The notes under the pieces are model-generated. The model was not told the origin of the DNA. It ran no database searches and saw only the letters and a list, made by a program, of their open reading frames with translations. The translations under genes and the position numbers were made by a program. 61,094 bases of DNA from Bordetella parapertussis (GTDB lineage Bacteria > Pseudomonadota > Gammaproteobacteria > Burkholderiales > SG8-41). Location of the stretch: positions 1-61,094 of the forward strand of contig CAMBSS010000003.1 of NCBI GenBank assembly GCA_945870465.1, given 5' to 3'. Positions within the stretch are counted from its first letter, which is position 1; each line of letters begins with the position of its first letter. Of the stretch, positions 16,317-24,752 are shown one piece after another.

Positions 16317-17879
16317 TTATTGCGGGCGGAATTCGTGGGCGAGAGTGCGCTCGTCGGTGCGCGGCGTGTAGATGACGCCTTTGCGCGTGCCCCACAGGTT
16401 CACCTGGTGGTGCAGCGGAATGATGCCGAGGTCGCCGACGCTGAGCTCGGTCGCCTGCTGCAGCAGTTTTTCACGTTTGGTGTCATCGACTGTCGCCAGC
16501 GCCTGTTCCAGCAATGCATCCATTTTAGGATTCGAATAGCGGCCACGGTTGGCGGTGCCCATGCCTTTCTTGGCATCAAAAGTCGCAAGCTGTGCCTTCA
16601 GCGGAGATGAGGCCTCGGCGGTATCTGCAGCCCAGCCGACCAGCATGAAGCTGAACTCGAGCTTGTTCGCGCGCGAGAAATACACCGCCGACGGCAGTGT
16701 CTCGACCCGCGTCTGGATGCCGATGCGCGAGAGCATTTGCGCCACGGCCTGGCAGATCTGGTCGTCGTTCACGTAACGGTCATTGGGGCCGTGCAGCGTG
16801 AGGCCGAAGCCATCCGGGTAGCCGGCTTCGGCGAGCAGTTTTTTCGCGCCGTCAGGATCGAACGGTTCCGGTTTCATACCCGGCACGTAACCGAACATGC
16901 CTTCCGGCATCAACTGCCCGGTCGCCACTGCCGCGCCTTCCATGACGCGCTCTACAATGGCCTGGCGGTTGATGGCTTTCGAAATCGCCTTGCGCACGCG
17001 GGCGTCCTTGAGCGGATTTTTTTCGAGCGGCTTGCCCGCCTTGTCGGTCACGCCCGGCGATTTGTCGCGGCTGGTGTCGAGGTGAATGAAGATCAGGCGG
17101 TGCGACACCGTGCGCGAAATCGCAATCGATGCGTCCTTGGAGAGCTTCGCCAGATCGGCGGTAGGCACGCTTTCGATGGCGCGCACGTCGCCGGCAAGCA
17201 GGCTCGCCACGCGTGACGGGTCGCTCGGGATCACGCGGAAAGTCACCTTGTCCCACGCGGTTTTGGTGCCCCAATAGCCGTCGAAGCGCGCGAGTTCGAT
17301 GCGGTCGCCCTTGGCGTAGCGCACGAATTTGAAAGGCCCGGTGCCGACGGTCGCTTTGCCTGAATCGAAGTCCGCGGTGGCAGCACCTTTCGCAACTTTG
17401 CTCGAAACGATGAACACAGTACCCATGTCGTTGGGCATCAGCGGATAGGGTGTGGCCGTTTTCAGGCGTATGGTCAGCGGGTCGACGATGATTTTTTCGG
17501 TGATCTGATTCGTATACAGCGTGAACGGTGACGGACTGTTCGGCACCAGCGCGGTGCGTTCGATCGAGAACACGACGTCGGCCGCGGTGAAATCGGAGCC
17601 GTCGTGAAACTTGACGCCTTTGCGCAGCCTGAATTCCCACGTCAGGTCGTCGATCGCTTTCCATGAAACCGCGAGTGCCGGTTTCAGCAGCGACTTCGCG
17701 TCCTTGGTGACGAGCGTCTCGAATATATGCTCGGCGATATTGTTGTTGGGCGTGAGGTTGTGATAGTGCGGATCGATTGAAGTGACGTCCGCGCCGATGG
17801 CAATGCTGATATCGGCGGCGGTCGCGGATGCGATGCTGAACAGCAGCGCAATCGCTGCGGTGACCAAGCGTAACGGCAT
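16317..17879 (-). CDS. Peptide ABC transporter substrate-binding protein (family 5), copy 2
   Basis: From the ATG at 17879 the product is 520 residues, with a clear signal peptide (MPLRLVTAAIALLFSIASAT). GGGGAAG is well placed upstream. The frame is open 108 codons further, but that region lacks protein character and crosses the divergent promoter area. Domain content matches copy 1 (LRKGVKFHDGSDFTAADVVF). It is the promoter-proximal gene of the operon. Two tandem receptors feeding one permease pair suggest an extended ligand range. Confidence 0.92.
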   Translation of the reverse strand: MPLRLVTAAIALLFSIASATAADISIAIGADVTSIDPHYHNLTPNNNIAEHIFETLVTKDAKSLLKPALAVSWKAIDDLTWEFRLRKGVKFHDGSDFTAADVVFSIERTALVPNSPSPFTLYTNQITEKIIVDPLTIRLKTATPYPLMPNDMGTVFIVSSKVAKGAATADFDSGKATVGTGPFKFVRYAKGDRIELARFDGYWGTKTAWDKVTFRVIPSDPSRVASLLAGDVRAIESVPTADLAKLSKDASIAISRTVSHRLIFIHLDTSRDKSPGVTDKAGKPLEKNPLKDARVRKAISKAINRQAIVERVMEGAAVATGQLMPEGMFGYVPGMKPEPFDPDGAKKLLAEAGYPDGFGLTLHGPNDRYVNDDQICQAVAQMLSRIGIQTRVETLPSAVYFSRANKLEFSFMLVGWAADTAEASSPLKAQLATFDAKKGMGTANRGRYSNPKMDALLEQALATVDDTKREKLLQQATELSVGDLGIIPLHHQVNLWGTRKGVIYTPRTDERTLAHEFRPQ

Positions 17880-18054
17880 GGAACTTCCCCTGTAGAAGGC
17901 AGCGAAAACCAGCGCTTTCAGCATACCGTATATTCGCCGGCTTGTGACCACGCCGTGAGCGCGGTTCGTGTGTTTAATCGCGTTGGGCGCGCTTAAATTG
18001 ACACCCGCGAATGCCGCACCTATTCTGTGACCTTTCCCGCAGAACTGGATATTC

Positions 18055-19230
18055 ATGGCAACCCCGCATGCCGGCGCGCCCGTCAGCGTCGAAATGATAC
18101 GCAAGCTCGTCGGTTTTCCCACTGTCAGCCGCGATTCCAACCTCGAACTCATACATTTCGTGCGCGACCGGCTGGCCGCGCTGGGCGCCGAAGCGCGCCT
18201 CACTTATAACGACGAGCGCAGCAAGGCCAACCTGTTTGCGACGCTGGGCCCGCGCGGCAAGCCGGGCATAGTGCTGTCCGGCCACACCGACGTGGTGCCG
18301 GTAGACGGGCAGGCGTGGGACACCGACCCGTTTTGCGTGGTGGAAAAAGATGGCAAGCTCTACGGGCGCGGCACGTCCGACATGAAAAGCTTTGTCGCCG
18401 TCGTGCTGGCGCTGGCGCCGGAGTTCGCGCAGCGCGGATTGAAGACGCCCATACATTTCGCTTTTTCGTACGACGAAGAGATCGGTTGCATCGGCGTCGG
18501 CCGGCTGATTGCCGATCTGGCGCAGGCGGGGATCAAGCCGCAATCCTGCATAGTGGGCGAGCCGACGCTGATGCGGCCGGTCATCGCGCACAAGGGAAAG
18601 AAAGGTTTTCGCTGCAACGTGCGCGGATTCGCCTGCCATTCCGCCTATGCGCCGATGGGAGTCAACGCCGTCGAGGCGGCAGCGGAGGCGGTCGCTTTTC
18701 TCAAGTCGATGGCGCGCCGGCATCGCGACAATGGCCCATACGATCGCGGCTTCGACGTCGCGCATACCACAGTGCACACGGGGGTGATGCGCGGTGGCAC
18801 CGCGCTCAACATCGTGCCGCACGAATGCACTTTCGATTTTGAATTCCGTCATCTGCCCGGCGACGACCCGGACGCGCTGTTCGCGGAATTCAGGAATTAC
18901 CTGGACACCAGCCTCGTCCCGGAGATGCGCGCGGTGCATGCCGATTCCGGATTCGAGATCGTGCCGCTTTCGGTACTGCCTGCGCTGGATAACGGGCCCG
19001 AAATGGAAGTGGTCGGGCTCGCGCAGGAGTTGTCGGGCAACAGTGACATCGGAAAGGTTTCATACGGCACGGAAGGCTCGCAGTTCCAGCGCGCCGGCAT
19101 TCCGACGGTGGTGTGCGGGCCCGGTTCCATCGAGCAGGCGCACAAGCCGAACGAATACGTGGCAATCGAGCAGGTGGAGAAATGCGAGCAGTTTATCCGG
19201 CGCTTGATGAACCACGTGTGCGCCGCCTGA
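18055..19230 (+). CDS. argE: M20 family deacylase, acetylornithine deacetylase (ArgE) type
   Basis: The 391-residue protein has the zinc-site motifs of M20 metallohydrolases: SGHTDVVP with H77 and D79, GRGTSDMKSF with D109, and the catalytic EE pair at 141-142. The closest family pattern is ArgE (release of ornithine from N-acetylornithine), but M20 enzymes also cleave other N-acyl amino acids and dipeptides. Being divergent from a peptide transporter operon, with 175 bp between the two ATGs, it could equally process an imported acyl-amino acid. The symbol is therefore tentative. Confidence 0.82.
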   Translation: MATPHAGAPVSVEMIRKLVGFPTVSRDSNLELIHFVRDRLAALGAEARLTYNDERSKANLFATLGPRGKPGIVLSGHTDVVPVDGQAWDTDPFCVVEKDGKLYGRGTSDMKSFVAVVLALAPEFAQRGLKTPIHFAFSYDEEIGCIGVGRLIADLAQAGIKPQSCIVGEPTLMRPVIAHKGKKGFRCNVRGFACHSAYAPMGVNAVEAAAEAVAFLKSMARRHRDNGPYDRGFDVAHTTVHTGVMRGGTALNIVPHECTFDFEFRHLPGDDPDALFAEFRNYLDTSLVPEMRAVHADSGFEIVPLSVLPALDNGPEMEVVGLAQELSGNSDIGKVSYGTEGSQFQRAGIPTVVCGPGSIEQAHKPNEYVAIEQVEKCEQFIRRLMNHVCAA

Positions 19231-19240
19231 GGCAAAACGT

Positions 19241-19663
19241 CTAGCGGTCGGTGAGGGCCACCCAGGTTTCGTCCTGCTGGTGGTCGCGCTCGAACTTCAG
19301 GAAGTCGTAGTAGCCGCAGCGCGGTTCGGCGGGATAGTCGCGGCACAGCTTGGGCCGTGCTTCGTATATCGTGCATTGCCGCTTCTTGGTGTCGAAGAAC
19401 GTGCAGATCTTGCCGAACAACTTGTCTTTCTGGTGGCGCAGGCTGCGCACTTTTTCGTCGCGGTCGTACTTGGTGAAACGGTCTTCCGCCTGCTGGTAGC
19501 TCACTTCGAAGTGTTTTGCCAGGCGCGCGACGTCGCGCTTGCCGACCTCGATGATGTCATAGCTGCAGCAATAGCCGGGGCATTTCAGGCAATCGTAGTG
19601 GACGCGGGGTTTGGCGGCGGCGGCCTGCTTGACGATGGGAATTACGCGGTGTGGTTTAGCCAT
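19241..19663 (-). CDS. YkgJ-like cysteine-cluster protein
   Basis: The 140-residue protein has eight cysteines in the YkgJ-family layout: C25, C28, C32 and C33 in CLKCPGYCC, then C87, C97, C107 and C116 (CTIYEARPKLCRDYP). These probably bind an Fe-S cluster or zinc. The physiological role of the family is not established. It converges with the M20 gene, only 10 bp away. Confidence 0.85.
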   Translation of the reverse strand: MAKPHRVIPIVKQAAAAKPRVHYDCLKCPGYCCSYDIIEVGKRDVARLAKHFEVSYQQAEDRFTKYDRDEKVRSLRHQKDKLFGKICTFFDTKKRQCTIYEARPKLCRDYPAEPRCGYYDFLKFERDHQQDETWVALTDR

Positions 19664-20164
19664 GACTCTCTAGGGTAGATGAACACGCGCTGCAATTTCG
19701 GCGCGCAGGTTATTGTACGACAAGCGATGCGCCGTTGAAATACCACGAAGAGGGGCTGCGCGCGACGCAAGGTGGTCCGACCGACGCCCTGACCGATACG
19801 GTAGGCGGGCGAATTCAGCTCGCCTATTCGGGCGCACCGTTCGCAATGCCAGTAGCGCGCCCCGATAACGCGCGTGTGCTTGCGGTCAGCACCGCCGGGC
19901 GTTTCAATGCGTTACACCAGGTGCCGACAATCGCGGAATCCGGGGTGCCAGGGTTTGACGCCAACCCGTGGTTCGGACTGTTCGTTCGCACGGGAGTCCC
20001 GTTCCCCGTCATCCGGAAAAATCAATTCCACGGTCAATAATCTCTACGGCGAGATGAAAAAGCGCATCAAGGACTCGGAAGTGATCGTGTGCGGGAGTGG
20101 GCGGCACAACATCGATGACTACATGCCGGACCGCCGCGTGAATGAAGCACTGGCGTTTCTGTAG
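19664..20164 (+). pseudogene. Scar region with fragments of a Bug receptor and another gene
   Basis: Frame 1 (about 19735-20010) encodes the C-terminal third of a Bug/TctC receptor: GGRIQLAYSG, then VPTIAESGVPGF and WFGLFVRTGVPFPVI. It has no N-terminal part or signal peptide. Frame 2 then takes over with LYGEMKKRIKDSEVIVCGSG and ends at 20162-20164. That tail looks like the C-terminus of an unrelated soluble protein I cannot name. Ahead of the Bug fragment, codons read as GYCTTSDAPLKYHEE, possibly from a third source. The stretch looks like a deletion or recombination scar, not a functional gene. Confidence 0.65.
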
Positions 20165-20200
20165 AAGCGTTTTCCGGGGGATTTTGCCTGGAGCCGGCGG

Positions 20201-21253
20201 CTACTCATGCTTCAACCCCGCGTCCCTGATCATCTTCGCATAGCGGGTCAGCTGAACCTTCATGAAGGCGCCGAACTCCTCCGGGGTTCCGCCCGCCGGA
20301 TAGGCGCCTTCCTGCGTGATGCGTTTGCGGATGTCGGGATCCGCCAGTGACTTGTTGATGGCCGCGTTGAGCAGTATCACGATCTCGCGCGGCGTCTGCG
20401 CCGGGGCCAGCAGACCGTACCACACCACGATCTCGTAGCCGGGCAGACCCGACTCGTCGAGCGTCGGCAGGTCGGGGAACAGCGGAGAGCGCTTCAAGCT
20501 GCTCGCGGCGATCGGCCGCAGCTTGCCGGCCTGGATGAAACCGAGCGAGCTTGCCGCACCCGTGAAGGCGAGATCGACCTGTCCGGAGGCGAGGTCGCTC
20601 ATGAAGAGCGACGTCCCTTTGTACGGGATATGCACGATATCTACTTTAGCCAGGGTTTTGAACAGTTCGCCCGCGAGGTGCGGCGCGCCGCCTTGTCCGG
20701 ACGAGGCGAAGTTGAGCTTGCCGGGCCGGGACCGCGCTAGTGTGATCAACTCCTTCGTGGTGGCGGAGGGTACTGAAGGGTGCACGACCAGGATGTAGGG
20801 AATCAGGTTGAACAGCGCGACGGGTGTGAAGTCGCGCAGCGGGTCGTAGGGCAATTTCGCGCCGTAGACCGGGTTGATCGACAGCGGCCCGGAACTGCCC
20901 CATAGCAGTGAATAACCGTCCGGCGCCGCGCGCGCGACGATCTCCGTGCCGATGGCGCCCGTCGCACCGTCACGGTTGGTGACGACGAATTGCTGGCCGA
21001 AGGTTTCGCCCAGTTTTTGCGCCGCGGCGCGGGCGAGGATGTCCGTGGCGGCGCCGGGCGAGAACGGCACCATGATCGTTACAGTCTTGCGCGGGTAAGC
21101 CTGCCCTGAACTCGTTGAAGTGGCCTGTCCCCACGCGGCCGCTGCCGGCATGAGTGCTAGCGCGGTCAGCGTCAGCAGGTAACAACCAGCGGGCATGATT
21201 TGGCCAGCCCGATGTCGGTTATCAGTGTCCGGTAAGCTGGCGAGGTTCGACAT
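20201..21253 (-). CDS. Bug/TctC family tricarboxylate-type receptor 1
   Basis: Up to 350 residues. The Bug fold begins at YPRKTVTIMVPFSPGAATDI, and the family hallmarks VTNRDGATGAIGTEIVA, HLAGELFKTLA and LPTLDESGLPGYE follow. The signal peptide starts more convincingly at the internal ATG at 21196 (MPAGCYLLTLTALALM), so the first 19 residues may be untranslated. It captures carboxylates or related organic solutes in the periplasm. No TctA/TctB membrane genes are nearby, which is the usual orphan state of Bug genes in betaproteobacteria. Confidence 0.9.
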   Translation of the reverse strand: MSNLASLPDTDNRHRAGQIMPAGCYLLTLTALALMPAAAAWGQATSTSSGQAYPRKTVTIMVPFSPGAATDILARAAAQKLGETFGQQFVVTNRDGATGAIGTEIVARAAPDGYSLLWGSSGPLSINPVYGAKLPYDPLRDFTPVALFNLIPYILVVHPSVPSATTKELITLARSRPGKLNFASSGQGGAPHLAGELFKTLAKVDIVHIPYKGTSLFMSDLASGQVDLAFTGAASSLGFIQAGKLRPIAASSLKRSPLFPDLPTLDESGLPGYEIVVWYGLLAPAQTPREIVILLNAAINKSLADPDIRKRITQEGAYPAGGTPEEFGAFMKVQLTRYAKMIRDAGLKHE

Positions 21254-21372
21254 GGCGACTCCGGAAAAATGGTAAGTTTACGCGATCGATCATGATCGAA
21301 GTCACCTTTGGTCCCTTCTCTCTTCAGGAGGAAGGCTGGAGATGAGGGTGCAGGTTAAAGAGTAAACTTTTT

Positions 21373-22359
21373 ATGCCGAGTGAGTCCATGATACGTCTTT
21401 CCGCTTTTGCGCTGCTCCAGTGTGCCACGCTTCTCATGCTGTCATCGCCGGGCCTGGCGCAGCACTATCCTTCACGGCCGATCCGCTTCGTGGTGCCGTT
21501 TCCGCCCGGGGCCGCGACCGATGCGCTCGCGCGCATCATCGGCCAGAAACTCGCCGAGAGCGTGGGCCAACCGGTGGTCGTCGACAATCGGGCGGGTGCC
21601 GGCGGCACCCTGGGGACCGATGTCGTTGCAAAAGCCGTGCCCGACGGCCACACGCTGCTCATGGCCGGCGCCGCGCATGCCATCAACGCGAGCCTGTATA
21701 CCCGTCTGCCGTTCGATCCGCAGCGGGATTTCGTCGCGGTGACCCTGGTGGCCTTTCTGCCCAACGTATTGGTCGCCCACCCGGGCGTGCCGGCGGGCAA
21801 TGTTCGCGAGCTGATCGCGCTGGCCCGGGCACGCCCCGGCCAGTTTAATTACGCGTCCGGCGGCAGCGGATCGACGGCGCACCTCGCAATGGAACTCCTG
21901 AAGACGAACGCCAGCATCGATGTGGTGCACGTGCCCTATAAGGGAGGTGGCCAGGCGATGAACGATCTTCTGGGCGGGCAGGTGTCGCTGCTGTTCACAA
22001 GCTTGTATTCCGCCCAGCCGCAGGTGAAGGCCGGCAAGCTGCGCGCGCTGGGTGTCGCGAGCGCGAAGCGCACGCCGTTCGCGCCGGAACTGCCGACGAT
22101 CGCCGAGTCGGGGCTGCCCGGCTACGAGGTCATCGCCTGGTACGGTGTGATGTTGCCGGCTCAAACGCCGCCCGCCATAGTCACGCGCCTGCACGCCGAG
22201 ATCGCGAAGGGTTTGAAGACGCCCGACAGCGCGGAGCGCTTCGCCGGGCAGGGCGCCGAGCTCGTCGTCAATACTCCGGCGGAGTTCGCCGCTCACGTAC
22301 GCGCCGAGTTCACCAGGTGGGCGAAGGTCATCAAGGCGACGGGCGCGCGGGTGGATTAG
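21373..22359 (+). CDS. Bug/TctC family tricarboxylate-type receptor 2
   Basis: The 328-residue exported protein has a signal peptide and the Bug core HYPSRPIRFVVPFPPGAATD, VVDNRAGAGGTLGTDVVAKA, MELLKTNASIDVVHVPYKGG and LPTIAESGLPGYE. An alternative ATG at 21388 (MIRLSAFALL) would give a more conventional signal peptide. It is divergent from receptor 1 across about 120 bp. Sequence differences in the ligand loop regions suggest a different ligand from receptor 1. Confidence 0.9.
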   Translation: MPSESMIRLSAFALLQCATLLMLSSPGLAQHYPSRPIRFVVPFPPGAATDALARIIGQKLAESVGQPVVVDNRAGAGGTLGTDVVAKAVPDGHTLLMAGAAHAINASLYTRLPFDPQRDFVAVTLVAFLPNVLVAHPGVPAGNVRELIALARARPGQFNYASGGSGSTAHLAMELLKTNASIDVVHVPYKGGGQAMNDLLGGQVSLLFTSLYSAQPQVKAGKLRALGVASAKRTPFAPELPTIAESGLPGYEVIAWYGVMLPAQTPPAIVTRLHAEIAKGLKTPDSAERFAGQGAELVVNTPAEFAAHVRAEFTRWAKVIKATGARVD

Positions 22360-22427
22360 AGCGCGTATCCGAGGCACACCACCCAGCCGGTGGCGTCGAT
22401 GGTCTGCGCGGTATCGCCCTTTGGCAT
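22356..22427 (-). CDS. Possible 23-residue ORF with a strong ribosome-binding site
   Basis: ATG at 22427 is preceded by AGGAG at an ideal distance of 6-7 bases. It opens a frame of 23 codons (MPKGDTAQTIDATGWVVCLG, then YAL) ending in TAA, which overlaps the opposing stop of Bug receptor 2. It could be the severed start of a larger gene or a real small protein downstream of gltL. No homology is recognised. Confidence 0.25.
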   Translation of the reverse strand: MPKGDTAQTIDATGWVVCLGYAL

Positions 22428-22471
22428 TCCGATCTCCTGATGTGCGGCTACCCGCGCGGCGCCGGACGCGT

Positions 22472-23218
22472 TCAGTGGTGAAGAATCTTGGACAGGAACT
22501 GAACGGCCCGCTCGGAACGGGGCTTGCCGAAGAAGTCGGCTTTTACCGCGTCTTCGACGATTTCGCCCTTGTCCATGAATATCACGCGGTGCGCGACCTT
22601 GTTCGCGAAGCCCATCTCGTGGGTGACCACCATCATGGTCATGCCTTCCCTGGCGAGTTCGACCATCACGTCGAGCACCTCGTTGATCATTTCGGGGTCG
22701 AGTGCCGAGGTCGGTTCGTCGAACAGCATGGCGATCGGGTCCATCGACAGCGCGCGCGCGATGGCGACGCGCTGCTGCTGGCCGCCCGAGAGCTGCCCGG
22801 GGTACTTGTCCTTTTGTTCAATGAGCCCGACGCGGTCCAGCAGTTTGAGGCCGCGCTCAACAGCCTCTTCCTTGGGCCGCCCCAGTACCTTGATCTGGCC
22901 CAGCGTCAGGTTTTCGGTGATCGATAGGTGAGGGAACAGCTCGAAGTTCTGGAACACCATGCCGATGCGGGAGCGCAGCTTCGACAGGTTGGTATCTTTC
23001 GCCGCGACCGATACGCCGTCGACGATGATGTCGCCTTTCTGAAAGGGTTCAAGGCCGTTGACCGTCTTGATCAGGGTCGATTTACCCGAACCCGAAGGCC
23101 CGCATACCACGACCACCTCGCCTTTGGATACCTGCGTGGTGCAGTTGGTCAGCACCTGAAAGCTGCCGTACCACTTGCTGATGTTCTTGATTTCAATCAT
23201 GGCGGGTGTAGTGGACAT
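22472..23218 (-). CDS. gltL: Glutamate/aspartate ABC transporter ATPase
   Basis: The 248-residue polar amino acid transporter ATPase has Walker A GPSGSGKST, signature LSGGQQQRVAIARAL, Walker B AMLFDEPTSALD and the switch His in VTHEMGFA. It matches GltL/GlnQ length. It is the last gene of the minus-strand operon gltI-gltJ-gltK-gltL, 9 bp after gltK. Confidence 0.93.
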   Translation of the reverse strand: MSTTPAMIEIKNISKWYGSFQVLTNCTTQVSKGEVVVVCGPSGSGKSTLIKTVNGLEPFQKGDIIVDGVSVAAKDTNLSKLRSRIGMVFQNFELFPHLSITENLTLGQIKVLGRPKEEAVERGLKLLDRVGLIEQKDKYPGQLSGGQQQRVAIARALSMDPIAMLFDEPTSALDPEMINEVLDVMVELAREGMTMMVVTHEMGFANKVAHRVIFMDKGEIVEDAVKADFFGKPRSERAVQFLSKILHH

Positions 23219-23227
23219 TGCGGAACC

Positions 23228-23920
23228 TCAGCGGATGATGGCCATTCTGGCTTGCAGCAGTTTCACGAGGTAGGACATGGAAAAGCAGATAACGAAATAC
23301 ACCAGCGCGGCAAAGGTGTACATCTCGATCAGGCGATAGTCACGATTGGCGATTTTCGCGGCCGCGCCCAGAAAGTCGGTGACCGAGATCACGTAGACGA
23401 GCGAAGTGTCCTGGAACAGGATGATGGTCTGCGTCAGCAATACCGGCGTCATGTTGCGGAATGCCTGCGGCAGCACGATGGTGCCCATGGTCTGCCAGTA
23501 ATTGAGTCCCAGCGCCTGGCCGGCCGCCACCTGGCCGCGGGGTATCGACTGGATGCCGGCGCGCATGATTTCGCAGTAATACGCCGCTTCGAACAGCATG
23601 AAGGTGATGACGCAGGACATGAACGCTCCGACCGCAACGGGCCGCGCGGCGCCTATGATCCACGCGCCGACGTATGGCATCAGGAAATAAAACCAGAAAA
23701 TCACCAGCACCAGCGGCACGGCGCGCATCATGTTGACGTAGGTTCCGGCGACGATTGACAAGAGGCGGAAGCGCCCCATCCGCATCATGGCGAGTATCGT
23801 GCCGAAAAATATGCCGCCCGTCATCGCAATCAGCGTCAGCGTGACGGTAAAAGTCATGCCCTCCTTGAACAGATAAGGCAGCGTGCGCTGGATGACTTCG
23901 AAATCGTAACCTGCGTTCAT
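23228..23920 (-). CDS. gltK: Glutamate/aspartate ABC permease GltK type
   Basis: The 230-residue His/Glu/Gln/Arg-family permease begins YDFEVIQRTLPYLFKEGMTF, the GltK N-terminus. It has five predicted membrane segments and the coupling motif GQALGLNYWQTMGTIVLPQA that docks on GltL. It follows gltJ by 4 bp and pairs with it to form the channel. Confidence 0.92.
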   Translation of the reverse strand: MNAGYDFEVIQRTLPYLFKEGMTFTVTLTLIAMTGGIFFGTILAMMRMGRFRLLSIVAGTYVNMMRAVPLVLVIFWFYFLMPYVGAWIIGAARPVAVGAFMSCVITFMLFEAAYYCEIMRAGIQSIPRGQVAAGQALGLNYWQTMGTIVLPQAFRNMTPVLLTQTIILFQDTSLVYVISVTDFLGAAAKIANRDYRLIEMYTFAALVYFVICFSMSYLVKLLQARMAIIR

Positions 23921-23924
23921 GCGG

Positions 23925-24683
23925 TCAATGCCCGGGCGTGATCTGGGTGGGGCTCGCGATGAAGCCCGGTACGCGTATTTTGTTCTCGAGCTTGCGCATG
24001 AGGAGCACGATGACGAGATTCGTGACCAGGTAGATCACCGTCGCCGCGGAAAATGCCTCGAACACCTTGAACGAGAATTCCTGCATGGCGCGCGCACGCC
24101 CGGTCAGTTCCAGCAGGCCTATAGTCAGCGCGACCGACGAGTTCTTGATGATGTTGAGGAACTCGGAGGTCAGCGGCGGCATCACGATGCGAAAAGCCAT
24201 CGGCAGCAGCACGAAGCGGTAGGTTTGCGGCAGCGTGAGCCCGATCGCCATGCCCGCCATGCCCTGTCCGTGCGGCAGCGACTGGATGCCGGCTTTCACC
24301 TGTTCGGCAACGCGCACCGAAGTGTAAATTCCCAGGCACAGCACCGCGGGCAGATACGATCCCCATGGCGGCGGCATTTGCTTGATCCAGTCGCCGAGCT
24401 GCTTGGGCAGCAATTCGGGCAGAACGAAGAACCACAGGAACATCTGCACGAGCAGCGGAACATTGCGGAAAACTTCTACGTAGGCGTTACCCAGCCGCAC
24501 GACCCATGGCATGGGCGTGGTGCGCAGCGTGCCGACCACTGAACCGATCGAAAGGGCGAGCACCCACGCAGCGAGCGCGGTGACCATCGTCCAGACCAGG
24601 CCGCCGAACAAATACTGGAGCCATGAGCCCGAACCGTCAGCGGCGGGCTGGAGATAGATGTTCCACTGCCAATCGTACTTCAC
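23925..24683 (-). CDS. gltJ: Glutamate/aspartate ABC permease GltJ type
   Basis: The 252-residue permease begins with the GltJ-specific extension YDWQWNIYLQ, followed by membrane segments and the coupling loop GMAIGLTLPQTYRFVLLPMA. It lies downstream of the receptor gene, separated by a perfect 11-bp hairpin that probably limits read-through relative to gltI. Confidence 0.92.
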   Translation of the reverse strand: MKYDWQWNIYLQPAADGSGSWLQYLFGGLVWTMVTALAAWVLALSIGSVVGTLRTTPMPWVVRLGNAYVEVFRNVPLLVQMFLWFFVLPELLPKQLGDWIKQMPPPWGSYLPAVLCLGIYTSVRVAEQVKAGIQSLPHGQGMAGMAIGLTLPQTYRFVLLPMAFRIVMPPLTSEFLNIIKNSSVALTIGLLELTGRARAMQEFSFKVFEAFSAATVIYLVTNLVIVLLMRKLENKIRVPGFIASPTQITPGH

Positions 24684-24712
24684 GCCAGACGCTCCCTAGG
24701 AGCTCAACGTAA

Positions 24713-24738
24713 AACGGGGGACTTTCCAGTCCCCCGTT
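24713..24738 (-). terminator. Intra-operon hairpin between gltI and gltJ
   Basis: AACGGGGGACT, loop TTCC, then AGTCCCCCGTT: a perfect 11-bp stem. The minus-strand transcript has only a short U stretch after it (from AACGTAAAA on plus), so it is best read as an attenuator or 3'-end stabiliser for gltI mRNA. Confidence 0.75.
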
Positions 24739-24752
24739 CAGTGCGTAGAGCG

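Noticed and set aside
16317..18203. 628-residue version of receptor copy 2
   Set aside because: The extra 108 residues lie upstream of a clear signal peptide and ribosome-binding site and cover the divergent promoter region.
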